Below, one piece after another: positions 40,801 to 51,731 of a stretch of 64,000 bases of DNA. Origin of the DNA: Pogonophryne albipinna. Its lineage: Eukaryota; Chordata; Actinopteri; Perciformes; Artedidraconidae. Made by a program: the position numbers and the translations under genes. Location of the stretch: NCBI GenBank assembly GCA_028583405.1, contig CM053259.1, positions 15,118,594 to 15,182,593 on the forward strand, read 5' to 3'. Below the pieces are notes generated by a model. The model made no database searches, was not told the origin of the DNA, and was given only the letters and a program-made list of their open reading frames with translations. The first letter of the stretch is position 1. Each line of letters starts with the position of its first letter.

Positions 40801-43800
40801 GCAACCCAAGAGGAAATTTTACACGGCCAAATTCCGAATGTATTGAAACTCCAGACTCAACGTAAGAGCTTGAGCCTCTTCGGGGGTGCTAACATTTTAA
40901 ACATACACTTCATTCGTTACTTTGTCCGAATATTCGGCCCACGCAGGGGGGGGGGGGGGTGGTAGTAATCAGCACGCGTATATCGGTGTATTCACGGCAT
41001 TCATTTTGTTATTGTACAGTATTGTTGTTTTATAGTTATTTGTTAATGTAACCCAATGTGTGTTCTTTGAAATTGAAAAGGATATCGCATTGTGTTTGTT
41101 ACTTTCGTTGCAGTTGTATATGTCTTAAATGTAATTTGGCTTGGCTTCCTATTTATGGACATGCTTTTATTTTGAAGGAGAGGTAGCGCAGTTGACAGGA
41201 AGTTGTTGTTGCTTTGGAAACAACGTGACGGAGATTAACGGAGAAAAGTAATATCTACATATAAAGACGGAGAAAGTAAACGATAACGTTTATGGTTAAG
41301 TGTTGGCACCCCCCGAAGAGGCACAAGCTCTTACGTTGATATTGGAGTTTTCCATAAATTCCATTTGGAAAAAAAACGAGGGAAAAACAAACAAAACGAA
41401 TATCTGAATAACGAAATTGAAACCCGAATAGTATTCCAACGAACAAATATTCGGATATTCGGGTACAGCCCTAGTATGTATGTATAAATAAAATTCTAGT
41501 GACAGTGACGTGAGCAGTTATGTGGAGATGTGACATGCAACGCGGATGTAAAGAGAATGTTGTGTTCATTCTCAGAATAAATGCCAGAAAACACCCCAGA
41601 TGCTTCGCTGTCGTTTCCTGAATGATAACAGGTCACTTACGGTTGTGACTCGTTATCCCCCAGTATACCCTAGTCAGCGCCCCTAGTTACACCAATCAGC
41701 GTGTGATTACCGTACAGCCAATCGCAATGCGTGACGTCATTGGTAAGCAAGGGACCCGAACACTTATGGTAGGGCGAACACATATGGTACTGACACCGGA
41801 ACTATGCTAAGTGGAAACGCAACCAAAAACGGGCATGGCACGCTTAAAGCGAGCTCCGCGCTGTAGTGGAAATGCGCCATAGTACCAGAAATAAGTTTGT
41901 GTTTTTTTTGTGCCAGTTTGAGTACGTTTTGTTTAAAGCTACATTTAATTCCTTTTGTATGTTCTGTATACTCTGTACGCTCTGTGTTTTCTCACACTCC
42001 CCTGTGTCCCCCTCAGACGGCTCACAGAGGCCCATCAGCCAAACAGACGGAGTCTCAGTCCGACGCCCCCGCCCCCCCCTCGGCCCCCGCCAACACGTCC
42101 GCCTCCTCTGGCCTCAAATCCAAATCGTCTGGAAAACCGGACAACTCAGACGGAGAGGACTGGGGTCGGGACCAGGAGGAGGAAGAGGAGGAGGAAGATG
42201 ATGAAGATGACGATGCTGACGATGACTTCGAGGCTCCAGGCGGTAACCCGACCGCCCCGGGGGGCAGCAGTCAGCCCCCCGCCCCAACTGAGTGGACCTG
42301 CCCTCAGTGTCAGACCACCTTCACTGACAACGACGACTATCTGAGTCACGTGAAGACGGAGCATGGCAAGGTACAGCAAGTTCCCATTATTTTCTATTTT
42401 AATCGGATTAATATCTGGTTAATCCAAGATTAAGAGATTTTCTTGTTTTATTCTACAACATTAAATACGCCAAATACCCCAGTGGTAAATGGCAGAAGCG
42501 TCTTTGTTTCCTAAAATTGGTGGTTGATAAAGCATTACGCCAAACATTAGCTTCCTTTGGCTTAACGGTGGTTGACCCCCAGTCATCCATCCGTTATGTA
42601 GTTTGTTTATAGCCAAACGATAATTTTGTACTTCTGTCAATTGCATTTACACTTGAAAAAAGCATAAAAGTGGTGTTAATATGCACATATTATTCTACTG
42701 AACAAAATGTGTGTGTATCAAAAATGTGTGTTTGCCATGGTCCTATTTCATGCAATATTCCAAGGTCCAATGAAAAGATCCCATTGCTTTTTTTTTATTT
42801 AGAGGAACCCCATGAGTTCTTATTTTCAGGGTTGGTTTTTCATAAACACATCATCTCTGCACCACTGTATTGAATCCAATGATTAATGCACCAACAGTTG
42901 AACTAGCTAATTGTACCGTGTGAAAGGAGGAATGACCCTGATCATGGAGGGTAAAGCTGGAAAAGAAGCACTGGTACTTGAAGGCTTGAGGCTGTTAATT
43001 TCCTGTCTGCACTGCAGTATCTTTGACTGAGACTCAATTTGTTTTTATCTGCCTTTGTGTGTGCCGCCAAACTCCAAAGTTCCCTTGTCGTATTTGTGGG
43101 GGCACGTTCAGCACGTCTTCCAGCCTGAGACGTCACGAGCGAGTCATTCATGAGGGCAACAAGAGAGTCTTCCATTGCCAGTGAGTGGCCTCAGCTTTTA
43201 TTAAATACATGTTTTATCATTTCAATGTTTCACCAAAAGAAAATCACTGACTGATCTACTGTTTATGCATCTGAACTACTGCTATATTGTAATCAGAATT
43301 TTAAAAAATCCCAAATATCGGTCATTTTATAGTCCAAATTGTTTTTATATGCTTTTTTAACACTTCATAATTATTTTTCAGATATTGCACAGAAGGGAAA
43401 CGCACCTTTGGTAGTCGGTTCCTACTGGACAAGCATATCCGGCTCCATCACAGATCCACAGACGGACAGGTGAGTTTAGACGGTTTCTGGACAGAAAGAG
43501 GGTAAAGCTGTTTCCCAACACTACACCATGCATATTGCATCATTTCCTGCTATAGCAATCCAATCCAATCCAACTTTATTTATATAGCACTTTAAAACCT
43601 TCAGACCAAAGTGCTGTACAGAGAGATAAGCTCACACAACATAATATAAATACATTTAAAATACAAGATACAAACACAAAACAAACCAGAATAAACGTAA
43701 TAATTAAAAAATAAATAACAGCCATATAATAAAAACCACTGAAAGCAAATAAAAGCAACAATCTACTTGTTTCTGAATGCTAAGGAGAAGAGGTGGGTTT

Positions 43801-44809
43801 TAAGACAAAACAAAACACTAGAAAAAAACACTAAGCAAAACAGTATCATCTTTATTATTATAACTGCAAATAGTATCTTTTAATATGTTTATACAGTAGC
43901 ACAGTATACAATGTGAATGTAGCGTGGATATAACGAAAAGGTTCTAGTTTGTAGTTTAGTTTTTTCTCTTAAATGATGGCAAGCACTTTGAATTGCCTTG
44001 AGTTGAAAGGTGCTATATAAATAAACTTGCCTTGCCTTAAATAGTCAATAACAATTTAATTGTGTGTTTGGTGTCTGTTATATAAATTGTCTTTATTAAT
44101 TATGTACTGTGGAATTTGGAGACAGCAATGGTGTTCATCAAAAAATAAATTCAGAACAATGTTTAGTCTCTCTTCCTTTTTGTGTCCTCAGGAAAGACCC
44201 ATGACCAGGAAGCGAGCAGCGACAGGGGGGGAGGGGCCCGGCAGCTCCTCGGAGCAGGACGGGGAGGGGGGGCCACCTGGAGCCCGGGGGGGAGACGAGG
44301 AAGAGAACACAGAGGAGGGTGAGGAGGCTCCTTCAGGTCCCCCAGCTCCTGCCAAGAGGACCCGGCAGTCCGCTGCATCGACATCGCTGGCCCCCAACGA
44401 GCTGGAGGAGGAAGACAACGTTTTCCGCTGCGTCCCCTGCGGCTTCTCCAGCGAGGACGGGCCGGAGTTCCAGCGCCACATCCCCCAGCACCGCGCCGAC
44501 ACCGCCTCCTTCCAGTGCCTGCAGTGCGGCGTCTGCTTCGCCTCGGCGGGCTCCCTCAGCAGGCACCGCTTCATCGCTCACCGCGTGCGGGACAACCAGG
44601 GCGACGCAGACCGCGCCCCCCCCCGTGCTCACGGCTCCCCCGACGGCTCGCCCGACGGCTCCCCTCAGGCGCAGGGCGAGGACGGAGACGGGAACATGAG
44701 CTGCAAGGTGTGCGGCCGGCGGTTCGACAAGGCCTCGGACCTCAACACCCACTTCAGGACCCACGGCATGGCCTTCCTCACCGCACACAAGACAGACAAG
44801 CCCCAGTAG
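34829..44809 (+). CDS. znf687: Zinc finger protein 687
   Basis: Nine coding exons give 1430 residues: 34829-37154, 38455-38735, 38820-39004, 39612-39788, 39899-40061, 42017-42370, 43080-43180, 43382-43469, 44192-44809. The start is the ATG opening [20 protein letters not shown], the family's conserved N-terminus. Exon 1 encodes a long disordered Ser/Pro/Ala/Glu-rich region with [20 protein letters not shown], and then [18 protein letters not shown] just before the first finger. About 15 C2H2 fingers follow to the C-terminus, ending [20 protein letters not shown]. Exon 6 has an acidic run (mostly Glu then Asp). ZNF687 is a nuclear transcription cofactor found with ZNF592 and ZMYND8 in mammals (family knowledge). 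It lies next to psmd4 as in human. Intron 5 hosts a large nested inverted-repeat element. Teleost copy (a or b) not determined. Confidence 0.93.
37678..38318. mobile_element. hAT-like MITE with imperfect 8-bp duplication
   Basis: AT-rich element with TCGATTATGGCAAAAATC near the left end and, on the other strand, GGCTGTGCAATTAATCG at the right end. CTAGTGTG (37670-37677) and CTAGTGTA (38319-38326) flank it. The ATCGTAATCG-type interior recurs in many fish genomes (recalled). It lies in znf687 intron 1. Confidence 0.55.
40291..41879. mobile_element. Nested inverted-repeat element, outer layer
   Basis: Perfect 19-bp inverted ends: TGGCGCATTTCCACTACAG at 40291-40309 and its reverse complement at 41861-41879. 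The element lies in znf687 intron 5 (40062-42016) and encloses two further inverted-repeat layers. No transposase was found. A shorter relative, about 90% similar by eye over its shared left part, occurs at about 58655-59114. No target-site duplication could be confirmed. Confidence 0.7.
40725..41790. mobile_element. Nested inverted-repeat element, middle and inner layers
   Basis: The middle layer has ends GTACCATATGTGTTCGGCC and, read inward from the right, GTACCATATGTGTTCGCCC. Homology continues about 75 bp through CTTACCAATGACGTCACGCA. Inside it, 40844-40909 and 41298-41353 form a third inverted pair around CAACGTAAGAGCTTG and CCTCTTCGGGG. A poly-G run occurs near 40946. The relative at 58655-59114 lacks this whole segment. 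Confidence 0.65.
43556..43760 (-). mobile_element. L2-type LINE 3' tail, antisense
   Basis: On the plus strand this reads CCAATCCAATCCAACTTTAT, then TTATATAGCACTTTAAAACC and CCAAAGTGCTGTACA. On the minus strand that is the conserved L2-like tail ending in ATTGG repeats. The inner boundary near 43760 is approximate. It lies in znf687 intron 8. Confidence 0.55.
43970..44038 (+). mobile_element. L2-type LINE 3' tail
   Basis: GGTGCTATATAAATAAACTT followed by a CTTGCCTTGCCTT simple tail. Same stem motif as the tails at 30230-30318 and 43556-43760 but a different tail repeat. Also in znf687 intron 8. Confidence 0.55.
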
Positions 44810-46172
44810 AGGGGGGGGGGGCCTCTGAGATCATCTACGAGGAGTCGACAGGATGTAGAATATGAATGTTAATCCTGAGAAGAAACAGCTGCTTCCTGTG
44901 CAGTTTTATTTCAGCCACATGAACAGTTTTACTCGGCACCTCTTCTGTGCGATTGTAACTGCATGTTTGATCATGTGACTGAACACACACCAGTGATAGA
45001 CTCCTAAGTGGAAAGGCTCTCAAACGGCCCAGAGGAAAGCCTTTATATATCAGCCATACTGTGTTCAATACGTTGTGTCCTTCCATTTCACTCTGCACTG
45101 ACTGTAGCCACTTGCCTGTTTTTCCATGTAACACTAATATACATACGCCCCCCCACCCCCCACCCCATCCTGACAGCTGTAGTGCCGATATTTTTGTACC
45201 TGACATTGTTTGTGATTTTATACGTTTGTCCATGTTCATTATTTCCAGCATGAGATCATTTTTATTGTTTAAAACTGATCTCGAGACGCATGAAAAGGGG
45301 GGTGTTTCAAGAATTTAACACAGATTTTTATGTTGCTATAATATTTATTTATACGAAACACATTACTGCTATTGATATTTCTGTGAGTCGGACATGTTGA
45401 GATTTACGAAGGAAGTCGTCAGAGATGGGGTTACTGGAGGTCTATAAGCTGTGTAGTGTGAATAATGTGCGTTAAGCTAGAAGAAGAGCGGTCAGGCGTC
45501 CTGCCAGTAGAATATGTGTAAGTTTAGCCCTGTAAATACATATTACACTAAAAGAAAGCATTCTGGTTTTAGTAACTTGCTTTGATAATGTGAATACGTA
45601 TAGTATTTGTACTGTTCCCTTTCTTTAAAAAAAAGTTTCAAATAATTCCCCCCCAGCGGTAGCTATACATTGTAATTACAAAGCGGAGGGTTGTGTTGTC
45701 TTAATGTGTATGAATACAAACGTTTATCTCTTGGGACAGTTCTTTTTTTATCGACAGAATCAGTGCTTGCTGTACTCACTATTTATTTTATATGTTTTTA
45801 AAAGCAGCCTTCATGGTCATGTGACGGAGGCCTTCTTTTGTTTGTATCTTTTATATGTCATATCATATTTATATAGCTCAATAGTGGAACATCTTATGTC
45901 TTTTTCTTTTCCATGGTTGTGGTCTGCTTGCCATACACTTTGTGCTGTTTCGAAAATAAATGTGTAAAAGAGACTATTGACTTCATCTGCAGAGTCACAC
46001 ACAGTGTTTACAGCTTCTTTCTGTTTACAAATGGGACTGTTTTCATTGATCTGCTGCACCAGAATAGATATTCAAATAAACAGTCAGACATTTACAAAGA
46101 CAGCTTCATTAGTAAGCACAATATAAATAGCATTTACTGCACACATGACAGTTGTTCTCCTCTTTATCATGG
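44810..46172. other. znf687 3' UTR with poly(A) signal; short gap before aquaporin gene
   Basis: AATAAA at 45955-45960 is the best znf687 poly(A) signal, giving a 3' UTR of about 1.15 kb. The aquaporin gene converges from the other strand, with its stop at 46173-46175, so the two genes are nearly end to end. No other gene was found. Confidence 0.55.
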
Positions 46173-49100
46173 CTAAGCAGGCTTTACACACTCCGGCCCC
46201 CCGAGCTCCAGCCCCATCTTGCCCTCCGTGACCTCCAGACACGAGGTCTGGAGCTCAGAAGCAGTGGGGGGGTGGTGGACTTCAATCATCAGCTCGTAGA
46301 TCAGTGTTCCCAGCAGCGCCCCGACACAGGGAGCCACTATGGGCACCCACCACCACCCGCTTCCGGCCCTGTGGAGATAGAGCATTCACGTGGGTCAAAC
46401 GAGGGCAAATTTCACAGATTAAATCAATGGCCTGGGTCCAACTACTCACTTAAAAACATCCACCCCCCAACCGGCGATGTATGTGAAAAGTCGAGGCCCG
46501 AAATCCCTGGCCGGGTTGAGGGCGTAGCCGCTGTTGGAGCCCATGGCGATGCCAATCACTAACACGGCTGCCCCCACCAGCACAGGCTGAGCCCCGTCAG
46601 GGAGGGGGTTGTTCCTCCGGTCGCCCAGAGTCAGGACACACAGCAGCAGAGCAGCCGTGCCGATCACCTGGAGGACATGGGAGTGTTACACACATCAAGA
46701 AAGGCACCGTGTGTGTGTGTATATATTTAGAGCAGGTGCAGAATGACAGATTCAAACCTGGTCCACCACTCCCCCCCACACACTGAGGTAGTCAGCTGGG
46801 TAGGTGGAGAATATCCCTGCAGTGGCAGTGGGACCTGTCACTGTCAGCACTCCTCCGCTGTATGTCTGGATGGCATCTGTAGACAAACACCAGACTGATG
46901 TGAGCATGATTAAAGTACATAGAAGTTGTGCAACTTAAAAATTAAAATCCTATTTATTGAATAATTATCTTTCAGTGTAACTAAATATGTACTGATGTAC
47001 AATTAATTGTCAATGACTACTATTTTCAGGGATCAATATTATTTCCAAATTGTAATGAAGTAGATTTCAATGCGTCTTAATGGTGTTTCAGAGCAGAGCA
47101 ATCAAAGTACACTTAAATCTGTTTTAGTATATACCAGATACAAAGTCATATTGTTTATAGTAATCCACTGAAATGAATGACAGTCTCTTAAAAGTCCTAA
47201 TCCAATAGTCCCTAACAAATGTAAAAGTTATTCTACATTTAGTATTACTTGATTGAAACTAGCTAACCCAGCTGTTTTTGAAAGTGTTGTTCCTTCTTTT
47301 TTTTGCAGAAGGAATCTTTGTGACCTGTTTTTCTGAATGGGCTTTGGGCCACAGAAATGGTTGGTAAGTTAATAAAAGAAAAAGAGACGGACTAATGCAC
47401 GTTGACAATAAGACAAAGGTTTTCCTTTAATATGGACTGTCCTCTTGTATATTTAGAACATTTCTGGTTCCTCTAAAGTGCTCTTCAGCATATGGTGTGA
47501 TTGTGACTGCAGTGATCATGGTTGAACTCACCGTAGTACTGCAGGCCGACGGTGGCAGCAGCCAGAAAGGCTCCGAGCACCTGGAAGAAGACGTAGAAGG
47601 GCAGCTTCAGCCAGGGATGTCTGCCCAGAACACACAGGCTCAGAGAGACAGCAGGGTTCAGGTGGGCGCCTATGGAGGAGAATAATGAAGAATGAGACAT
47701 TCAGAATTTAAAAACAGATGTAGGTCTCCTGAAATCGACAAAAATAGAATGTCTGGATTACTCCCAGCGTTTCCATTTCATTCATTATGTGTACATTGTT
47801 GGAGCACATTAGAAGTTCCTTTACACTAGTAACACTGTCATGATTGACATGTTAAAAAAAACAGCAGAACCAGAGACAGCATCTTGTTCCATTATAAACC
47901 TTGCACCTTTACCCACAGAGCAATTCAACTCTGATAGTTAAGGTTTTTTTTATTCCTCCTTTTCAAACTGGTAGTCTTCGGCTCAAACCTGGAGGAATAG
48001 CAGTTTTAGTGAACTGAAGGTTGATATAGCCCCTTCCTTACCTGAGACTCCACGAGACACAAAGACCCCAAATGTTACTCCCAGAGCCCAACCCAGATTG
48101 ATTGACAGGTACTGCCCCTTCTTATCTTCAGTTGTGGTCACCTGGGCAACGGCGCCACATCCAAATAGCTGCAATGAAATGAAGAGCTATATTAGCAAAA
48201 CATAAAGAGCAGTGAAAAACATTCAACTAAATACAATCTGCATGACTTTACAATGTATTTAAACAACTGCAGCTTTTTAGATGTGATTAAACTTCAAATG
48301 TACTTGCTTATTTGCACACAGAACAGTCCAGCATGATCTGGCTCAGACAAGAGGACACACATTGTTGGTATAATTTCCTTTTTTTAATGAACTTTGCTGA
48401 GGAGCCTGCTTTATGATTTGGGTTGTAAACGTTAATTGCCCCGACAGGAGAGACAGCTGCAGAGACCAACAAACATCTCTGCTTCATACCAAATCACTGA
48501 TGCACCACCCTCGCTCTAATCCTCCACTCTCACCTCGTCCTCCCACGTCCCCACCCACTGTCTTTCACACTGTCTGTCTGTCTTTCAGGCTAAAGTCCTT
48601 GGTTATCTATTGTGCGGATTCACAACTTGCTTCAAAACAAGGGAGTGAGCATGTTATTGCTTTATTGCTTCAGATTGATTAAATACTTGATGTTGAGTTT
48701 ACTGATCAGGTGACAGTTTTGAAGAACAGCTAGAGAAGGGATGCATTGTATTTTACAGCACATTCTATTAAATGCATACGGCTGCAGCTGCTGTAAAAAT
48801 AGATATTTGAACAGAAACATGTTTTTACGGAGGAATTTTAAATATTCAAGGACACCGAGTATTGAAATCGACTTTGATTCAGTAAAGTTCAGTTTTATGA
48901 GGAATCAACTGGTGCCATATTGCTACTTTATAATTTACCACAGAACATTAAAGCTGATAAGAGATGTAAATCTCTCTGGCAACATGTGCTCGTCATTATA
49001 ATATGAAGGATAATTACTCTATGACAGAGATAATTGACCGAGCATACCCTGTAGATGTATTACATAGTTTACTGATCAGGTGACACTTTCGAAGAACTGC

Positions 49101-49508
49101 TAGAGAAGAAATGCATTGTAATTTGTATTTTACAGCAAATTATATTTAAAGCATAAGGCTGCAGCAACTGTAAAAATATAACTTTGAACAGAAACATGTT
49201 TTTACAGAAGAATTTTAAATATTCGAGGACACCAAGTATTGAAATTGACTTTGATTGCTGTCAATCTTATGCTTTAAATGTAGATCTATAAGTTGAATAC
49301 TCACAATGAGGACGTAGACCCCGAGGCATTCGGCCATGCACTCCCTGACCAGCTGGTTTCTGATGTGACATTTCCTCAGCAGCCTCTCCATCCCGGAGCT
49401 TTCCTCGGGCCACAGCTGATCTTTCAGAGTGGGGCCGCTGGCTGCAGGTGGAGTGGCCCCACACAGCACTGCTCTGTCTGCCTGGCTGAGCACAGTCTGC
49501 CCTTTCAT
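46173..49508 (-). CDS. aqp10: Aquaglyceroporin, probably aquaporin-10
   Basis: Six exons (49508-49305, 48168-48042, 47669-47532, 46876-46758, 46667-46450, 46368-46173) give 333 residues from MKGQ. Starting at [18 protein letters not shown] (49391) would give 294, closer to the family's usual length; the frame also stays open upstream to 49811. The protein is a six-helix membrane channel for water, glycerol and similar solutes. Both pore motifs are present: GAHLNPAVS in loop B and [13 protein letters not shown] in loop E. The Asp after the second NPA, and the long loop C containing [20 protein letters not shown], mark the aquaglyceroporin group (AQP3/7/9/10). AQP10 is preferred because hax1 is the next gene, as in human 1q21. 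The family is certain; the isoform is fairly sure. Confidence 0.85.
48696..49044. repeat. Intronic duplicated segment, uninterrupted copy (A1-B1)
   Basis: A1 (48696-48879) and B1 (48880-49044) lie contiguously in aquaporin intron 1. A1 matches 49066-49256 and B1 matches 49841-50022, with scattered mismatches and small indels. Confidence 0.75.
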
Positions 49509-50022
49509 ACTGGAGCTGTATTCTACGTCACACACCTTATGACATGGCTGAGGTGGCGGTGAGTCTACACGCAGGAGAGGAGAGTAGTTCATTTGGGAGG
49601 GCATCTTCATACCTAAACTACTGAAGATATGCTTAAAGAACACAGAACTGCACAGAGCTGGACTCCTGCTAACAGGCCTGACTTTCTTGGAGGGTTTCAC
49701 AGCTGATTGGAATGACTTCTGATTGTCCCTCTTGTTTGATTGGTTGTTACATTTCTTCTTCTCTGACCAAAAAATCAGGATCTGAGCCTCCTCAAGCTCG
49801 ACATCCTTCATCTAAAACAAGAAAAGTGTGTCCAAATATTCAGTAAAGTTCTTCTGTTTTATGAGGAATCAACTTGTTTCGGTGCCATATTGCTACTTTA
49901 TTGTTTACCACAGAATAATAAAGCTGATAAGAGATGGAAATCTCTTTGGCAATATGTGCTCATCATTATATTTTTTGCTAAGGATAATTACTCTACATGA
50001 GAGAGATAATTGACAGCTCATA
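49066..50022. repeat. Same segment, second copy split by aquaporin exon 1 (A2 ... B2)
   Basis: A2 (49066-49256) and B2 (49841-50022) are separated by 584 bp that includes aquaporin exon 1. Shared landmarks are AGTTTACTGATCAGGTGACA-like at the start of A and CAGTAAAGTT at the start of B. Confidence 0.75.
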
Positions 50023-51731
50023 TACACCATCAGTTCTGTTGAATTTTACACTGCTGCAAACAGCGCAGTAACTCGCTGCAAACAACACATAAGTGAGGAG
50101 ATAACATGTTCGTCAAGAGATTATCACACTGATTATAGTTCACTGATAATATGTCACTGAACTAGATAGTGTAACACAAGAGAAGCAGAGTTTAGTAGAA
50201 TATAATCGCATTTCAAGATATTTCACCTCTTTTTTAATGGTCTAATAGCATCTGTAAACTATGTTTTAAAGTCCATTTAAATGTTTCATATGAAGATAAC
50301 CTTTCAACTAAAATGTGAATGAAGAGGAAGGTAAACAAATAATTACTTTATTTAATTGTATCTGATTTTATGTCACACAAATAGGTTAGTGTCTAAAGGA
50401 CATTACCAGAATGAACTCTACACTATATCATTCTTCTACATTTACAAAAATGCTTTAAGAAATCTGTTCTCTCTGAAGTTGAGTTTACTGACCATTTTCA
50501 AAAGGAAAACTCCCAAGGTCCTATCATCTCCACCCCCCTCACAAAGGCACATGTTCTAGAAGATGAAAAGAGAAATTAAACCTTTTGATATTTCACTCAT
50601 GAAAGAGCATGTAATTATTTTTATTTTATCTGGACCTAAATTAAAAAGAATTCTGGTTCCAAAGCACATGGAAACTACAAACCTGATGGAGGTCACGCTG
50701 ACACATTCACTAAGCAGTCATCCATAACAAGCTGTGAAGAAAGAGCTGAAATGATGAAGTCTGTTATACGCTTGGCAGAAACAGCAAAGCCATGACAGGA
50801 ACAGAACGTGCTGCATGTCGAAATGCCCTCCTGTACATCACCACAATGAAAAAGCAGGTTTAGAAAAGTTTCATTTAAAACCATTTTAACCAAACCATTT
50901 AAAATGCATAACTTCCATACATTTTCATTTCAGTTGACCTAAAAACACTGTAGCTAACCTGGTAGGGTGGACCACATCATAGGCTGTAAAATGTATAATG
51001 AGGATATTTTAGGTTCAACTTCCAAAATCAGTAAAAAAGTCAACAAAACACCTCCTACCCTTGTTGAAATGAATGCCATTATGCATTCACAAAATGATGC
51101 CAAAAAAGTCCCTAGTAAGCCACAAGGATTTAAAAAATGTTATTTACTTGAATTAAGCACACATCAATTTAAAACTCCACCTGGACTGCTCATCAGTCTG
51201 ACACCATTAACAATCTCTAAATATGTTAAATGGAAGTATTAAATAAATCAACCTTTACTATTAAGACTGTCAGTCATTTTTCTTGTGTGAAAAATGATTC
51301 TTATTTAAAAGTGGCTAGCCTGAACTTTGTAAAACCCCCACAAAAACAGGCAAATAACAACAATGTTAATACATTAAAACTCTTTATTTGACATATCACA
51401 CACTCACATCCATACAAGCTTATCCTACGGGAAAAATTCAAAAATAAAATATGTAATTGTGAAATGTTAACTACCTGATTTGTTAAATCACTAGTCTTAG
51501 GGATTGGCAGGTTTGGAGTCTACATTGGTAACCCTGACAACAGGCCAGAGGCCCTAATCCAGCTCAGTCCTTTTGGCAATCGAAGGTTACTTAAGTGTTT
51601 TTGTTCATAAATACAGATATATTCTTAACATATGCAAACTCACAGCTCTAGAGTGAAACACTCATAAATTGCAACATTTTCAGGGAATCAAAGCTAGAGA
51701 ATGTACTCCATGTAATACTCCACTTTACGTT
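50023..51731. other. Gap between hax1 3' UTR and aquaporin 5' flank
   Basis: No coding exon was found. The hax1 poly(A) signal lies at 51383-51388. The aquaporin promoter should lie within the part near 49600-50600 but no motif could be fixed. Confidence 0.4.
51383..51388 (-). terminator. Poly(A) signal of hax1
   Basis: TTTATT on the plus strand, i.e. AATAAA on the coding strand, about 345 bp beyond the hax1 stop codon. Confidence 0.5.

Noticed and set aside
44333..44865. Several overlapping frames on both strands over the last znf687 exon
   Set aside because: GC-rich codon use opens all frames; only the frame starting GAAAGACCC after the acceptor encodes C2H2 fingers and joins exon 8 in phase.
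46173..49508. Aquaporin assigned as aqp3, aqp7 or aqp9 instead of aqp10
   Set aside because: The motifs fit the whole aquaglyceroporin group; adjacency to hax1 and the [10 protein letters not shown] loop favour aqp10, though a tree would be needed to settle it.
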